Program-made: the position numbers and the translations under genes
Notes under the pieces: generated by a model
Told to the model about the DNA's origin: nothing
Databases searched by the model: none
The model's input: only the letters and a program-made list of their open reading frames with translations
Shown here: one piece after another, positions 1 to 9,393 of the stretch
Position numbering within the stretch: the first letter of the stretch is position 1
Layout of the letters: each line of letters starts with the position of its first letter
Assembly: GCA_965219515.1 (NCBI GenBank)
Contig: OZ244776.1
Coordinates: 3,534,001-3,598,000, forward strand
Direction of reading: 5' to 3'
From: Ilyomonas sp965219515
GTDB taxonomy: Bacteria; Bacteroidota; Bacteroidia; Chitinophagales; Chitinophagaceae
DNA length: 64,000 nucleotides

Positions 1-3000
1 ATACATTGTTTACCGCTTCAACGCTGAAATTGCCAAATGCCGGCAGCACAACGCCATTGCTGTCTATGTTAAAGTTGGCAATTTTTGCGCTGCCAATTAT
101 TTTGTTGGCATTATTGTACAAACCGATTTTTTGCAAACCGCCGCAGCCATTGGTTATCGTTATATCATCTACATACCAGCCCTCGTAAGTGGTTCCCAGA
201 TCGGTGTACATTCTGAATCTTATTTTGATGGATTTGCCCGAAAAAGAAGATAAATCAATCAGAGATTGAATAAAGCCGGTGTCTTTTGGGGTGCCGGTAA
301 AAGAAGGCAATGGCACGCTGCCGTAAGAGGTATCAACCGGGTTAAATGAATAAATAATTCCATTGTATCCGTTGCTGATGAAATAGGGAGCCGCACTTGT
401 CCACGAAACGCCGTTGTTGGTAGAAACGTCCACCATGCCCCCATCGTAACCAGCTTCTGTAGTAAACCGATGATAAAAAGAAAAAACAGAAAATGCCGAC
501 GGTGTAAAAGCGTTCGATATTAAGCTGAAATCTGTTGCGGTTTCCGGGTCGGCGGCATACCAGGAATGGGTACCTTTATTTGCCTGCGCTGTGCTGATTG
601 TCCAGTCTGCTACACCTCTTGCTTTTGATGAGGCAAAGCCGCCTCCGGTATGCGCATCTCTGTCATCAAAAACTACCGTGTCTTTTGCACAACCCGCATT
701 CGGATCGGGTATCAGCGTAAGGCTATACTCATTTATCTGGCCTAAAGCGGTAAAATTACTGGCATCAAACACAATCGTATTATTCTGCACGGTGGCTTTC
801 GGCTCGCTGCTTAGCAAGGCGAACCCTGCGGGAAGCGTATCTGTTAACTGATAGCCGCTTTGCGGCAATTGGCATTCGCAGCTTACGGTTATTTTGGTGG
901 TCAACTGATCGTTAATGGCAGGCAGGGTTTCAGAGTGCAGCCGCAGCACCGGCACATCGAAAGCTGCCGTTTGATCGTTCGTTTTATCTGACGATCCCTG
1001 CACTGCGCTTATACCCATTCCTCTGCGGGCAAATGCATTCCAGATTGTGCATTTATGACGGCCGCCGTATAAGATAGAATCGGCTGCCAGAATTGCATCG
1101 CGTGAATCTAAAAAACCCGGGCTGCAAGGTTGCAGCTTCTCTCCTTCCACCACCAGTTTCATGGCTATTACATTGCCTCCGCTGCCACTGGCATCATAAA
1201 TATTTGGGTTAATGCCTGCTTCCTGTTTTATAATTCCCCATGTCATATCCCACAATGCCGAACACCATGTTTCGCCAATGTAATGCACCTCGCCATCGTT
1301 TTTCGAAATATCGGCATACGTGTGCGGGTCAATGGTCATGCTGGTGCTGTATGGAAAGGTTCTGATGCCGCTGCCTGCCTGCGCCTGCCCGAAAACATAA
1401 GTGCCAAACGAACGGCTTTTTGCCGAATCGGCTATGCGGGAATTCGCCCAGTCCTGTGTCATCATCAGTCCATAATAATCGCTCCAGCCTTCATCGGGTC
1501 GTTCCTTGTTGCTCATGCAGCTTGCATTGCCGCCGGTAAGCCGGTGCGTAATGCCGTGTCCGTATTCATGGCAGATAATCCCGTTATCAAAATCGCCATC
1601 CAGCAATGGAGCAGACAAAGTAGCCGTTACCGTGTTGCCGGCTTTTACAGACTGATCTATTTTTATTCCATCTTCGTAAGAAATCAAAACAGCAGGAATG
1701 GTAATACTGTCGTTGGTTCCAAACATGGTTATCAGGTCGGCTCCCTGGCTGTTAACCACAATAACAGCTATTGCGCCGGCGTTCTGCGCATTTCTTATTT
1801 TGTCGGTAAAACTGCATACGCCTCTGTAAATCAAAGCAATTTTACCACTAAGGTTAGCAGGCAATTCAACTGCACAAGCTAAAGTATCACCTGTATATAA
1901 AGCAACCGTATCGGTTACCGGACCAATATTTTTTAATTTGTTGACTGTGCTGACATTACTTTCCGTATTTACATAACTACCCGTTATTTCGGCCGGCGTT
2001 TTTATGGTAAGATATGAAGGCGTAATGGCATCCCACAAATACATCTGCATCCGCCCGCTGCTGCCATCGTCAGGCGAAGCAAAATTGGCGTTGTTCAATC
2101 CGCTGCCGTCGTGCGCTTCCGCCAGTACCGGATCGCTGCCCGTTCCGCCACGATTGAGATTATTTGCCTGAAAATTACCGGCTGCTTCTGTAAAACCATA
2201 TTGATATATTACATCGTGCATCAGGTTGTTCCAGTAAAATAAATTGGTAATGGCAGCGCTTTTGTTGATGGATAATGAAGTGGTTTGAGCAAAATCGGGA
2301 ACAAAAGAAAACGATAAACCGGGCAATGGAGACAGCGAAGTGGCTGTGCTTCCCGGAATATTTTTAGAGGCGCTGTCGTCGTATGCATACACATTGTTTC
2401 CCCGCGTAATGTTATACGTGGTAGTTCCGTTGTAATGCCAGCCATACGTGGCGGCATCGTTGTTTGCGCCTGCCATCTCCCAGGGGTTGGCTACGGCGGC
2501 AAGACTTTTCACATTCCTGTTTTCGGCGGGAAACGGAATTACCAAATAAGAAGCGCCGGTGGCATCATTTGGCGGCGCGGCGTCTTCTATAGCCTGAGCG
2601 CTTTGATAAATCGCAGACCGGCTTTTGCTGTTTTCGTTGTAAAATTGTTCGTAAGTTGTCCAATTGTCCTGACTAACAACTTCTCCGTTTTTTGCATCTA
2701 TCCGAACATTCCACCAGTCGGGCGAGTTAGCCACATCTATATTTACATTCCACGCAAGATGCAATTGTTTCAAGCTATCGGCTGCCCAGTAAAGCTGCAC
2801 TTCAATGTCTCTTTTCGCCAAATTACCGGCGGTAAAAAAGAACTTCTCACGGTTGTTGCCGGTTTCTTTTCTTATAAACGAAACGGCGCTTTTACCAATG
2901 GGAAGATGCAAATGCTGCGCAGCTTTTTTTATCGCTTCCGCCGCTTCAATAACAGGTTTTGCACCGGCAGGCAACCGTTCTGTTTTGGAAATAAAACTTC

Positions 3001-3301
3001 CTGACGAATAAAGCAGTGTATCGCCTTTAAAAGCCAGCGTTTTCATGCTGTTATAAACTGGAATGCCTTTGCAGGTCTGCTGCAAATACACATATTGAAT
3101 GCCGCTGCTTTTGTCAATGTAAGTCTTTGTTATAATGGCATCTTGCAGGTAAGCAGCAGGAATACCAATGCGATTGGCCGCTTTGACAATTTTATTTTTT
3201 AAAATGATTTCGCTGTTCGTTTGCGCATGTAAAGCAAAGCCTGTCAGCAACAGCAAAAGACAAAGCACAATCCGTTCCTGTATTCGTTTTCCTGTCTGCA
3301 T
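1..3301 (-). CDS. M36 fungalysin-type secreted zinc metalloprotease, partial (3' end beyond window)
   Basis: The minus frame starting with ATG at 3299-3301 stays open to base 1, so at least 1100 residues are visible and the C-terminus is missing. It begins with a signal peptide (about residues 1-27, LLLLLTGFALHAQ), then a propeptide-like region of fungalysin/thermolysin type. The catalytic motif HEYGH lies at residues 578-582, and EGWSD (Glu604) fits the third zinc ligand of peptidase family M36. A PA-like stretch lies upstream around 1740-1860. Past the catalytic domain are adhesion-like beta domains, including a YVDDI segment near 140-200. The protein is probably exported for extracellular protein breakdown. 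A T9SS sorting tail would be expected beyond the left edge, which is inference. It is divergent from the amine oxidase gene. Confidence 0.88.
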   Translation of the reverse strand, partial: MQTGKRIQERIVLCLLLLLTGFALHAQTNSEIILKNKIVKAANRIGIPAAYLQDAIITKTYIDKSSGIQYVYLQQTCKGIPVYNSMKTLAFKGDTLLYSSGSFISKTERLPAGAKPVIEAAEAIKKAAQHLHLPIGKSAVSFIRKETGNNREKFFFTAGNLAKRDIEVQLYWAADSLKQLHLAWNVNIDVANSPDWWNVRIDAKNGEVVSQDNWTTYEQFYNENSKSRSAIYQSAQAIEDAAPPNDATGASYLVIPFPAENRNVKSLAAVANPWEMAGANNDAATYGWHYNGTTTYNITRGNNVYAYDDSASKNIPGSTATSLSPLPGLSFSFVPDFAQTTSLSINKSAAITNLFYWNNLMHDVIYQYGFTEAAGNFQANNLNRGGTGSDPVLAEAHDGSGLNNANFASPDDGSSGRMQMYLWDAITPSYLTIKTPAEITGSYVNTESNVSTVNKLKNIGPVTDTVALYTGDTLACAVELPANLSGKIALIYRGVCSFTDKIRNAQNAGAIAVIVVNSQGADLITMFGTNDSITIPAVLISYEDGIKIDQSVKAGNTVTATLSAPLLDGDFDNGIICHEYGHGITHRLTGGNASCMSNKERPDEGWSDYYGLMMTQDWANSRIADSAKSRSFGTYVFGQAQAGSGIRTFPYSTSMTIDPHTYADISKNDGEVHYIGETWCSALWDMTWGIIKQEAGINPNIYDASGSGGNVIAMKLVVEGEKLQPCSPGFLDSRDAILAADSILYGGRHKCTIWNAFARRGMGISAVQGSSDKTNDQTAAFDVPVLRLHSETLPAINDQLTTKITVSCECQLPQSGYQLTDTLPAGFALLSSEPKATVQNNTIVFDASNFTALGQINEYSLTLIPDPNAGCAKDTVVFDDRDAHTGGGFASSKARGVADWTISTAQANKGTHSWYAADPETATDFSLISNAFTPSAFSVFSFYHRFTTEAGYDGGMVDVSTNNGVSWTSAAPYFISNGYNGIIYSFNPVDTSYGSVPLPSFTGTPKDTGFIQSLIDLSSFSGKSIKIRFRMYTDLGTTYEGWYVDDITITNGCGGLQKIGLYNNANKIIGSAKIANFNIDSNGVVLPAFGNFSVEAVNNV

Positions 3302-3502
3302 ATAAATTGAATGATGCTAAAAATAAGATAATGAATGTGTGGGAGATTTTGTTGCTTAACAAAAGTGAACAATATAATAAAGCAGACACAAAAAACTTTC
3401 GGTGAACAAACTTTCAGAAAACGCTTTTGCGCGTTCCTTATTGCGGCTTCGTCTTAGCTTCATTTTTGCAATCATCTCTTGTAATAATAAATACGGAAAA
3501 TT

Positions 3503-4780
3503 ATGACCCACCGTTCCCAAATTCTCATTATTGGTGCCGGTGCCTGCGGATTAATGGCAGCCAAAGAGCTGTCGGCAAAAGGAAAACAGGTAACGGTGCT
3601 GGAAGCAAAGCCTCATGCAGGTGGCAGAATCCATACGCTTCATTCTAAAGAGTTTTTGCAACCGGTAGAAAGCGGCGCAGAATTTATACATGGCAACCTG
3701 CCTGTAACCTTGCAATTGCTGAACGAAGCCAAAATCGGGGTTACAAAAATCACTGGCAGTATGCTTCGCCACGTAAATGGCAACTGGCAGGAAACCGGTG
3801 AGCAGATTGAAGGCTGGGATGAGATGTTGGAAAAAATGAGCAGTCTTGCCGAAGACATCACATTCACCCGGTTTTTGCACCAATATTTTAACGGGGAAAA
3901 ATATGATGCCTTACGACAATCGGCATTACAATATGCACAGGGTTTCGATGCCGTTGACCCCGACAAAGCAAGCGTATTTTCGCTGCGAAACGAATGGCAG
4001 CACGAAGAAGAAGACACGTACCGGATTACCGGCGGTTACGGAAAACTGATTGATTGTTTACTGGCATCGTGCCGCAAAAAAAACTGCAATGTTTTCTTTA
4101 ATAAAACCGTAGCCGAAATAAAATGGAAACGCGAAGAAGCAACCATCATTACAACCACGAAGGAAAGTTTTAGCGCAGAGCAGGTAATTGTTACGGTTCC
4201 GATCGGCGTGTTGCAATCTGAAAAAAGCGAACCGGCGCATATTGCTTTTACGCCGGTTTTGCCGCAAATACAACAGTCTGCCCACAGCATCGGCTATGGC
4301 AACGTGATAAAAATATTGCTGGAGTTTTCTTATTTATTCTGGCAGGAGCAAAAAGATGCATTGTTCTTTTTTTCCGATCAGACAATAACTACATGGTGGA
4401 CGCAGCAACCTTTCCATTATCCCTTGCTTACGGGCTGGGTGGCGGGTAAAAAAGCCGATGAATTTGCCGGACTTACAAACGCAGAAATCTTCGAACTGGC
4501 ATTGCAATCGGTTGCCGGTATGTTTGATAAAACGATGCAAGAAATAAAACAACTGATCAACGCTTCGCATATTATAAACTGGCAGCACGACACGTTTGCA
4601 AAAGGCGCTTATTCGTACGGAATGATTCTTTCGGAAGAAGCCAAAAAAATATTGAACGAACCAATAGAACAGACCCTTTTTTTTGCGGGTGAAGCTTTGT
4701 ATTCAGGCGCATCGGGCGGAACGGTGGAAGCCGCGCTGGTAAATGCTTTGAGCGTGGTGAACAAGATAATGAAACAGTGA
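3503..4780 (+). CDS. FAD-dependent flavin monoamine oxidase family protein
   Basis: 425 residues. The N-terminus carries a dinucleotide-binding motif (IIGAGACGLMAAKEL, about residues 10-24) followed by EAKPHAGGRI, the usual adenine/ribose-binding stretch of amine oxidases. The C-terminus has LFFAGEALYSGASGGTVEAA, the FAD-binding signature of the monoamine oxidase superfamily. Members oxidise primary or polyamines or related substrates with O2; the substrate cannot be told from sequence. No signal peptide is evident, so it is probably cytoplasmic. It is transcribed alone, divergently from the M36 protease, and is followed by a strong terminator. The ATG at 3503 is preferred because the Rossmann motif begins a few residues later. 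Confidence 0.88.
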   Translation: MTHRSQILIIGAGACGLMAAKELSAKGKQVTVLEAKPHAGGRIHTLHSKEFLQPVESGAEFIHGNLPVTLQLLNEAKIGVTKITGSMLRHVNGNWQETGEQIEGWDEMLEKMSSLAEDITFTRFLHQYFNGEKYDALRQSALQYAQGFDAVDPDKASVFSLRNEWQHEEEDTYRITGGYGKLIDCLLASCRKKNCNVFFNKTVAEIKWKREEATIITTTKESFSAEQVIVTVPIGVLQSEKSEPAHIAFTPVLPQIQQSAHSIGYGNVIKILLEFSYLFWQEQKDALFFFSDQTITTWWTQQPFHYPLLTGWVAGKKADEFAGLTNAEIFELALQSVAGMFDKTMQEIKQLINASHIINWQHDTFAKGAYSYGMILSEEAKKILNEPIEQTLFFAGEALYSGASGGTVEAALVNALSVVNKIMKQ

Positions 4781-4883
4781 AATGCACCGCACGAAAATTA
4801 TTTTCAGCCGTAAATTTTGATTTAAAATCGGCTTAAAAGCCTTAACCGTTTTTATCATCGGCTTATTGTTCGGAGGTATATGT

Positions 4884-4925
4884 AAAAAAAGGCTGCCGCT
4901 GTATAATTAGCGGCAGCCTTTTTTT
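4884..4925. terminator. Bidirectional rho-independent terminator
   Basis: A perfect inverted repeat pairs 4884-4900 with 4909-4925: A7 then GGCTGCCGCT, an 8-nt loop, AGCGGCAGCC then T7. It sits between the convergent amine oxidase and OmpA genes and has a U-tract on both strands, so it can end both transcripts. Confidence 0.9.
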
Positions 4926-4949
4926 ACCTGAATATTGATGGTTAGAGGT

Positions 4950-6311
4950 TTACAATTGACGCAACTTCAGTTCTACCCTTCTGTTTAAGGCGCGTCCTTC
5001 CGCTGTATCGTTATCGGCTACCGGTAACGAAGAGCCGTAGCCTTTTGCCGACATGCGGTCGGTTGTAATGCCTTTGCTTTTCAAATATTTCATTACCGAT
5101 TCGGCGCGTTGCTGAGACAGTTTGATGTTGATGGCATCGGAGCCGGTGTTATCGGTATGACCTTCTATATCTACGCCAAGATCAGAGTTTTCTTTTAATA
5201 ATGCAACCAGAGTATTTAATGCTTTATAAGATCTGCCTAATAAAGTAGCTCTTCCGGTAGCAAAGAAAATCTGGCGTGCAGTGGTGTCTGCTTTGCTTTG
5301 CATAACCTGCGCCTTTTCGGGACAGCCGTTATTGCTTGCCGGGCCCGGCTGGTTCGGGCATTGATCCGCTTCATCGTTTACGCCATCGCCATCCGTATCG
5401 GGTATCGGGCAACCACTGTATTTGGCGGTACCAGCCTGGTTGGGACATTTATCCACTTCGTCATTAATGCCGTCGCCGTCGGTATCAGGTATCGGGCAAC
5501 CCTGATATTTTGCCAGACCCGGCTGATCAGGGCATTTGTCGTTGTCATCATTAATGCCGTCTTTATCGGTATCAGGCACCGGGCAACCATTATATTTGGC
5601 TATGCCGGGCACCGTTTTACACGAATCCATGTTATCGTTAATACCATCGCCGTCGGTATCGGGAACCATTGGTGGCGGTGGTGGTGGTGCCATGGCTGGC
5701 TCTTTGCGATTGGTGAGCGAACCGCCCACGCCAATGTTAAAGTTAAAATGATCGTTGGCATTATCGGTTAACCGAAGACGATATTGCGCATTAGAAAAAA
5801 CAAAAGCATCTCCTTTGCCAAGATTAAACTGCAAACCGAAACCCAAAGGCACATAAGCGGCAAAATAACTACCGTCGTACATAGAACCACCGATGCCCGC
5901 ATGGAGATAAGGCACAAGAAAATATTTATCGGATAACAGCTTTATGTTAAAGCCTGCATCTGCTTCCAGTAAAAAATTATCATCGCCGGTTTGCGGACGG
6001 TTGCGAAACAGATAATCGGTAAAAGAAGCGTCTAATCTTCCTGAAAAGTCTATGTGATTGGTTAATCCCTGCAGGTATTGCAGACCCAAACCAAAATCCA
6101 TGTCTTTCAGCTTGGTAAAATTGTTTGTCAGATCGCTAAGCGAATGATGCCGCCAATAATCGGCTGAGCGAAAATCGTTGGCAAGAAAATGAATGACAAG
6201 GGTTGGTCTTTTTTTATAATCTGCCAGGGAAGACGAAGAAGGCATTTCTGATTGCGCAAACAGTCCCGCCGCAAATAAGGCAAGGCACAAAGACAGTAAC
6301 ATTTTTTTCAT
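4950..6311 (-). CDS. OmpA family outer-membrane protein with thrombospondin type 3 repeats
   Basis: 453 residues. A signal peptide (about 1-19, ending LFAQ) is followed by a beta-barrel region (about 25-200) and a proline-rich hinge (APPPPPP). Four thrombospondin type-3 calcium-binding repeats follow (about 215-330), each with DTDGDG or DTDKDG. The C-terminal OmpA peptidoglycan-binding domain (about 345-453) contains the pattern IEGHTDNTGSDAINIKLSQQ. This is a common Bacteroidota architecture that anchors the outer membrane to the cell wall. The gene is monocistronic or co-transcribed with the RlpA gene upstream (6371-6793), with only 59 bp between them. Confidence 0.93.
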   Translation of the reverse strand: MKKMLLSLCLALFAAGLFAQSEMPSSSSLADYKKRPTLVIHFLANDFRSADYWRHHSLSDLTNNFTKLKDMDFGLGLQYLQGLTNHIDFSGRLDASFTDYLFRNRPQTGDDNFLLEADAGFNIKLLSDKYFLVPYLHAGIGGSMYDGSYFAAYVPLGFGLQFNLGKGDAFVFSNAQYRLRLTDNANDHFNFNIGVGGSLTNRKEPAMAPPPPPPMVPDTDGDGINDNMDSCKTVPGIAKYNGCPVPDTDKDGINDDNDKCPDQPGLAKYQGCPIPDTDGDGINDEVDKCPNQAGTAKYSGCPIPDTDGDGVNDEADQCPNQPGPASNNGCPEKAQVMQSKADTTARQIFFATGRATLLGRSYKALNTLVALLKENSDLGVDIEGHTDNTGSDAINIKLSQQRAESVMKYLKSKGITTDRMSAKGYGSSLPVADNDTAEGRALNRRVELKLRQL

Positions 6312-6370
6312 ACACGTTTATTTTTTAAAATTTAATATCAGGGTTGGGTAAAAATTACTTGATTGATTTA

Positions 6371-6793
6371 TTAAAAATGAGTAATCTCTTCTACTTTCAC
6401 TCTTGCCAATCCTCTGCTGATAAAGCCGAGTTGCTTCGCAGCCAGTCTCGTCATATCGGCTACCCTGCCCAATGGTTGCATGCTTTGGCTCATCCGGTCG
6501 TTGATGCGAACAATAACCGCTTTCCCGTTTCTAAGATTGGTAATACGCACCCAACTGTTCAACTCAAAATTGTTGCTGGCAGCTATCATCTGGTTATGAT
6601 GAAATATTTCGCCGGTGGCTGTTGTTTCACCTTCCATTCGTTTGTTATAAAAACTGGCAACACCGTAGATTACTTTTTTACTTTTAGAAAAAGCCCTGTT
6701 TTTTTGACAGCGGACTTCTGCAGACAGAAATAAAAACAAGAAGAATATCAAATATCTTTTTGTGAGCAACAGAAGAATGTTGGTTTGCATCAT
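6371..6793 (-). CDS. rlpA: RlpA-like double-psi beta-barrel septal ring / cell wall protein
   Basis: 140 residues with an N-terminal signal or membrane anchor (about 8-25, rich in Leu/Phe). The RlpA-type double-psi barrel contains YGVASFYNKRMEGETTATGE, WVRITNLRNGKAVIVRINDR and the conserved tail VADMTRLAAKQLGF. RlpA proteins bind or cleave denuded peptidoglycan strands; activity varies among members and cannot be read from the sequence. No SPOR domain is present, so this is the short form frequent in Bacteroidota. It lies just upstream of the OmpA gene on the same strand, consistent with envelope functions. Confidence 0.85.
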   Translation of the reverse strand: MMQTNILLLLTKRYLIFFLFLFLSAEVRCQKNRAFSKSKKVIYGVASFYNKRMEGETTATGEIFHHNQMIAASNNFELNSWVRITNLRNGKAVIVRINDRMSQSMQPLGRVADMTRLAAKQLGFISRGLARVKVEEITHF

Positions 6794-6990
6794 GTGGCGG
6801 GCAGTTTATGTGTGTGAATCGCTGTTTATACATCCGATTTTTAAATGCGCTGCCAGAGATTACCTTGTTCTTTCCAATTAATAACTATATATTCCTGTCA
6901 TTCCGGTTGAAACAATCCGTTTATCAGTATCAACAAATAAATGAGTTGTATGTTGTACTGCGCACACTTTCAATAAATATGCCAACCGGG

Positions 6991-8019
6991 TTAGGAGAGT
7001 ATGCGGGGTATCTTTTGCTCCAGCAGCATCAGATCGGTTAAAACCATTGCTGTTATGGCTTCCAGTACTACGGGAACACGCAGTGCGATGCACAAATCGT
7101 GTCTTCCTTTTACCGAGAAGGCTTCTGTTTCATTTGTTTCCCAATTAAATGTTTGTTGTTCTTTGGGCGTTGAGGAAGTGGGTTTGATGGCTACGCGAAA
7201 GACGAGTTCATTGCCATTGGTGATGCCGCCCACGATACCGCCGGCATGATTGGTTTTTGTTTTGCCTGATGCATCTGCAATGGCGTCGTTATGTTCAGCG
7301 CCAAACATTTTTGCGGCGGCGAAACCGGTTCCAAATTCGATGCCGCGCACGGCAGGAATGGCAAAAGCGGCATGAGACAATAAAGATTCTGCGCTGTCAA
7401 AGAAAGGCTCACCCAGACCAATGGGCAAACCATTTACCCGGCATTCTACAATGCCGCCGATCGAATCTTTTTGGTCAATGGCTTTTTGTAAGCCTTTATC
7501 CAAATCGGTTTCGCCGCCAATTTCAAGAATGACTGCCCTCACTTCAATTCCTTTTTCCACTTGTTGAGAAGGATCAGGAATGAGGGCGAGAAGCTTTTTT
7601 GCAATTACGCCAATGGCAACCAAACACACCGTAAGCCGGCCGCTAAAGTGCCCGCCGCCACGATAATCTTCATAACCTCCGAATTTTTTATTAGCCACAA
7701 AATCGGCATGACCGGGGCGTGGCACGGCGCGTTGCTTTGCATAATCGGTGCTTCTCGTATTGTTGTTTTCAAACAGAATGGTGAGCGGCGCACCGGTGGT
7801 TTTATTATTGAAGATGCCGCTTTTAAAAATGGGCAGATCGCTTTCCTTTCGTGGTGTGGTTCCCTTTTGCGTACCGCCTTTGCGGCGTTCGATGTCGGGT
7901 AGAAAATCATCAACTGTTATTGATAAACCGGCAGGAACGCCATCTATGTTAACGCCCACGCTTTCGCCGTGCGATTCGCCGAAAATGTTTACCCGAAATA
8001 TACGACCAAATGAATTCAT
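6991..8019 (-). CDS. aroC: Chorismate synthase
   Basis: 342 residues. It starts MNSFGRIFRVNIFGESHGES, the chorismate synthase signature, and contains RPGHADFVANKKFG and GGIVGGITNGNELVFRVA. The enzyme removes phosphate from EPSP to give chorismate, the last shikimate pathway step, using reduced FMN. It is slightly shorter than the usual 350-390 residues, ending soon after the last conserved helix. The gene is separated from the aromatic run at 10.5-21 kb by the lipoprotein, HAD and IS genes, so it is probably transcribed independently. The 196 bp downstream (6794-6990) hold nothing recognisable. Confidence 0.95.
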   Translation of the reverse strand: MNSFGRIFRVNIFGESHGESVGVNIDGVPAGLSITVDDFLPDIERRKGGTQKGTTPRKESDLPIFKSGIFNNKTTGAPLTILFENNNTRSTDYAKQRAVPRPGHADFVANKKFGGYEDYRGGGHFSGRLTVCLVAIGVIAKKLLALIPDPSQQVEKGIEVRAVILEIGGETDLDKGLQKAIDQKDSIGGIVECRVNGLPIGLGEPFFDSAESLLSHAAFAIPAVRGIEFGTGFAAAKMFGAEHNDAIADASGKTKTNHAGGIVGGITNGNELVFRVAIKPTSSTPKEQQTFNWETNETEAFSVKGRHDLCIALRVPVVLEAITAMVLTDLMLLEQKIPRILS

Positions 8020-8107
8020 AAAAGCCCCTGTTCCGCATAAGGCGGAGAATTTGAAAAATGATTGATTAGAATGTTTGCAAGTTTGAAACTTGAGAGAACA
8101 TAAGTAA

Positions 8108-8131
8108 GTACGAAGTCCGGAGACTTCGTAC
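8108..8131. repeat. Palindromic repeat, GTACGAAGTC family
   Basis: A perfect 10-bp stem GTACGAAGTC / GACTTCGTAC encloses a CGGA tetraloop, between aroC and the lipoprotein gene. There is no U-tract on either side, so it is more likely a dispersed palindromic repeat than a terminator. Only one copy is visible in this window. Confidence 0.65.
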
Positions 8132-8159
8132 AGCGCAGATGGATGAGTTTATAAAGCCC

Positions 8160-8641
8160 TTATCTTTTTTCATCAGTAAATCGTAAGCTATGTTTATTCG
8201 TATAACTTATCGAATCATCATAAACAAAAATACGATTGATTGAATTATCATGTATTCTTACGGATGAGACTTTAAAAATTCTAAATGATGATGTGTTCCA
8301 AATCGAGTCTGGAATCTTATTGATATCAGGTTTCTGAAAAATGTAAAAGGTAAGTAAACTATCTTCTTGAAAACTTCTTTTATACCTATTATCCGAATAA
8401 AAAAAGAAAACATTGTAAATGGAGCTAATAGCCCCCGGTGTGCGGCAACATAGTTTTTATCGTTCACATAATAATGATTGTAAACCGAAATTAAATTCTG
8501 CTTGGGTAAAGAATCAAGTACATAAATAAAATGATGAGTCTGATTTTCAATAAAAATTTTAGTACCTTTTAGTGGAGGATCATAAGCGCATCCTGTTAAG
8601 TAAAATGTCAATGCCAGCGAAGCAAAATATAATTTATTCAC
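8160..8641 (-). CDS. Small lipoprotein of unknown function, frameshifted at an A7 run
   Basis: The start at 8641 gives MNKLYFASLALTFYLTGC, a lipoprotein signal with lipobox LTGC (Cys18). The frame as sequenced stops at 8258 after about 127 residues, and its last third is atypical (hydrophobic and basic). If one base is added at the A7 run (8399-8405, T7 in the gene), translation continues as FSFFYSDNRYKRSFQED and reads on in protein-like composition to a TAA at 8160-8162, about 160 residues in all. The reading across the run is smooth, so I treat this as one gene with a one-base deletion or sequencing error. The family is not recognised. The mature part looks like a small beta-rich periplasmic or surface protein. 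Confidence 0.6.
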
Positions 8642-8679
8642 TAACAGGTTTTGTCTTTATTAAAAAATAAACTAAGTGC

Positions 8680-9297
8680 TTATAAACTCAATCCATAATC
8701 TTCAAATATCTTCTTTGTGCCTTCGTAATTTTTATGATGAACACCATGCAAACCCACTGTTTCCGCCACTTGTACAAACATCATCCTGTCTTCGAGATAT
8801 AACGTTTCCGCGGGGTTTACCTGCGCAATATCAATCGCCACTTTAAAGATGTCAACATCAGGCTTTCGGAAATGTACAAAACTGGATGAGATAAAAAAAT
8901 CAACAAAGCTGTTTAATTGAAACGTGTTGATCCGGTGTTCATTTAACTCTCTGCCTTCATTGCTGATTACAGCAATTTTAAGGTTGTACTTCTGTTTCAG
9001 TCCTTTCACCAAACCGAGCATATCATTGTACGGCTGCGATTGCTGAAACATAAACTGGCTGAAATCATCTTTGGTAAAATTTCGCTTGGTGTAAAACACA
9101 ACGCGGTTTAAGTATTCGTCCAGACTTACTTTCCCCACTTCATACGTATCAAACGTCATGCTGTGGCGGTCCTGCGTTTCTTTGGCGTCAAGGTTAAAAT
9201 GTTCAACGGCTTTTGCACGCGAATTATGATCCCATCCGTTGGTAAGTAATACGCCGCCAATGTCGGTAAATAATGTGGTGATGCGTTGGTTATTCAT
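8680..9297 (-). CDS. HAD-IA family hydrolase (phosphatase-like)
   Basis: 205 residues. Motif I is TLFTDIGGVLLTNGWD with nucleophile Asp12. The second Asp of the DxD pair is Gly, as in the D-x-G-G-V subgroup that includes YihX-type phosphatases. Later motifs include KIAVISNEGRELN (motif II Ser/Asn region) and a YLEDR motif IV. Substrates of this family are small phosphorylated metabolites, and the specific one is unknown. It stands alone, and a -7 type element lies only 5 bp ahead of the ATG, so the mRNA may be nearly leaderless. Confidence 0.85.
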   Translation of the reverse strand: MNNQRITTLFTDIGGVLLTNGWDHNSRAKAVEHFNLDAKETQDRHSMTFDTYEVGKVSLDEYLNRVVFYTKRNFTKDDFSQFMFQQSQPYNDMLGLVKGLKQKYNLKIAVISNEGRELNEHRINTFQLNSFVDFFISSSFVHFRKPDVDIFKVAIDIAQVNPAETLYLEDRMMFVQVAETVGLHGVHHKNYEGTKKIFEDYGLSL

Positions 9298-9301
9298 GTG
9301 T

Positions 9302-9309
9302 CAAAAATA
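9302..9309 (-). promoter_or_regulatory. Bacteroidota-type -7 element of the HAD gene
   Basis: On the minus strand the sequence reads TATTTTTG, a full match to TAnnTTTG, ending 5 nt before the HAD start codon. No convincing -33 TTG was found at standard spacing. If used, transcription would begin at or next to the ATG. Confidence 0.4.
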
Positions 9310-9393
9310 AACCGAGATTGGGGGAGATTTGTAAGATTAAAAAGATGTAAGTACCCTGTCAAAATTAAATAGAATTAAAGACGTTAAAACAGT

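Noticed and set aside
1130..1882. A 250-codon plus-strand frame
   Set aside because: It is antisense to the catalytic part of the M36 protease, whose HEYGH motif is clear in the minus frame; the plus product resembles no family.
5298..5771. A 157-codon plus-strand frame
   Set aside because: It is the mirror of the thrombospondin type-3 repeats of the OmpA gene and arises from their repetitive codons.
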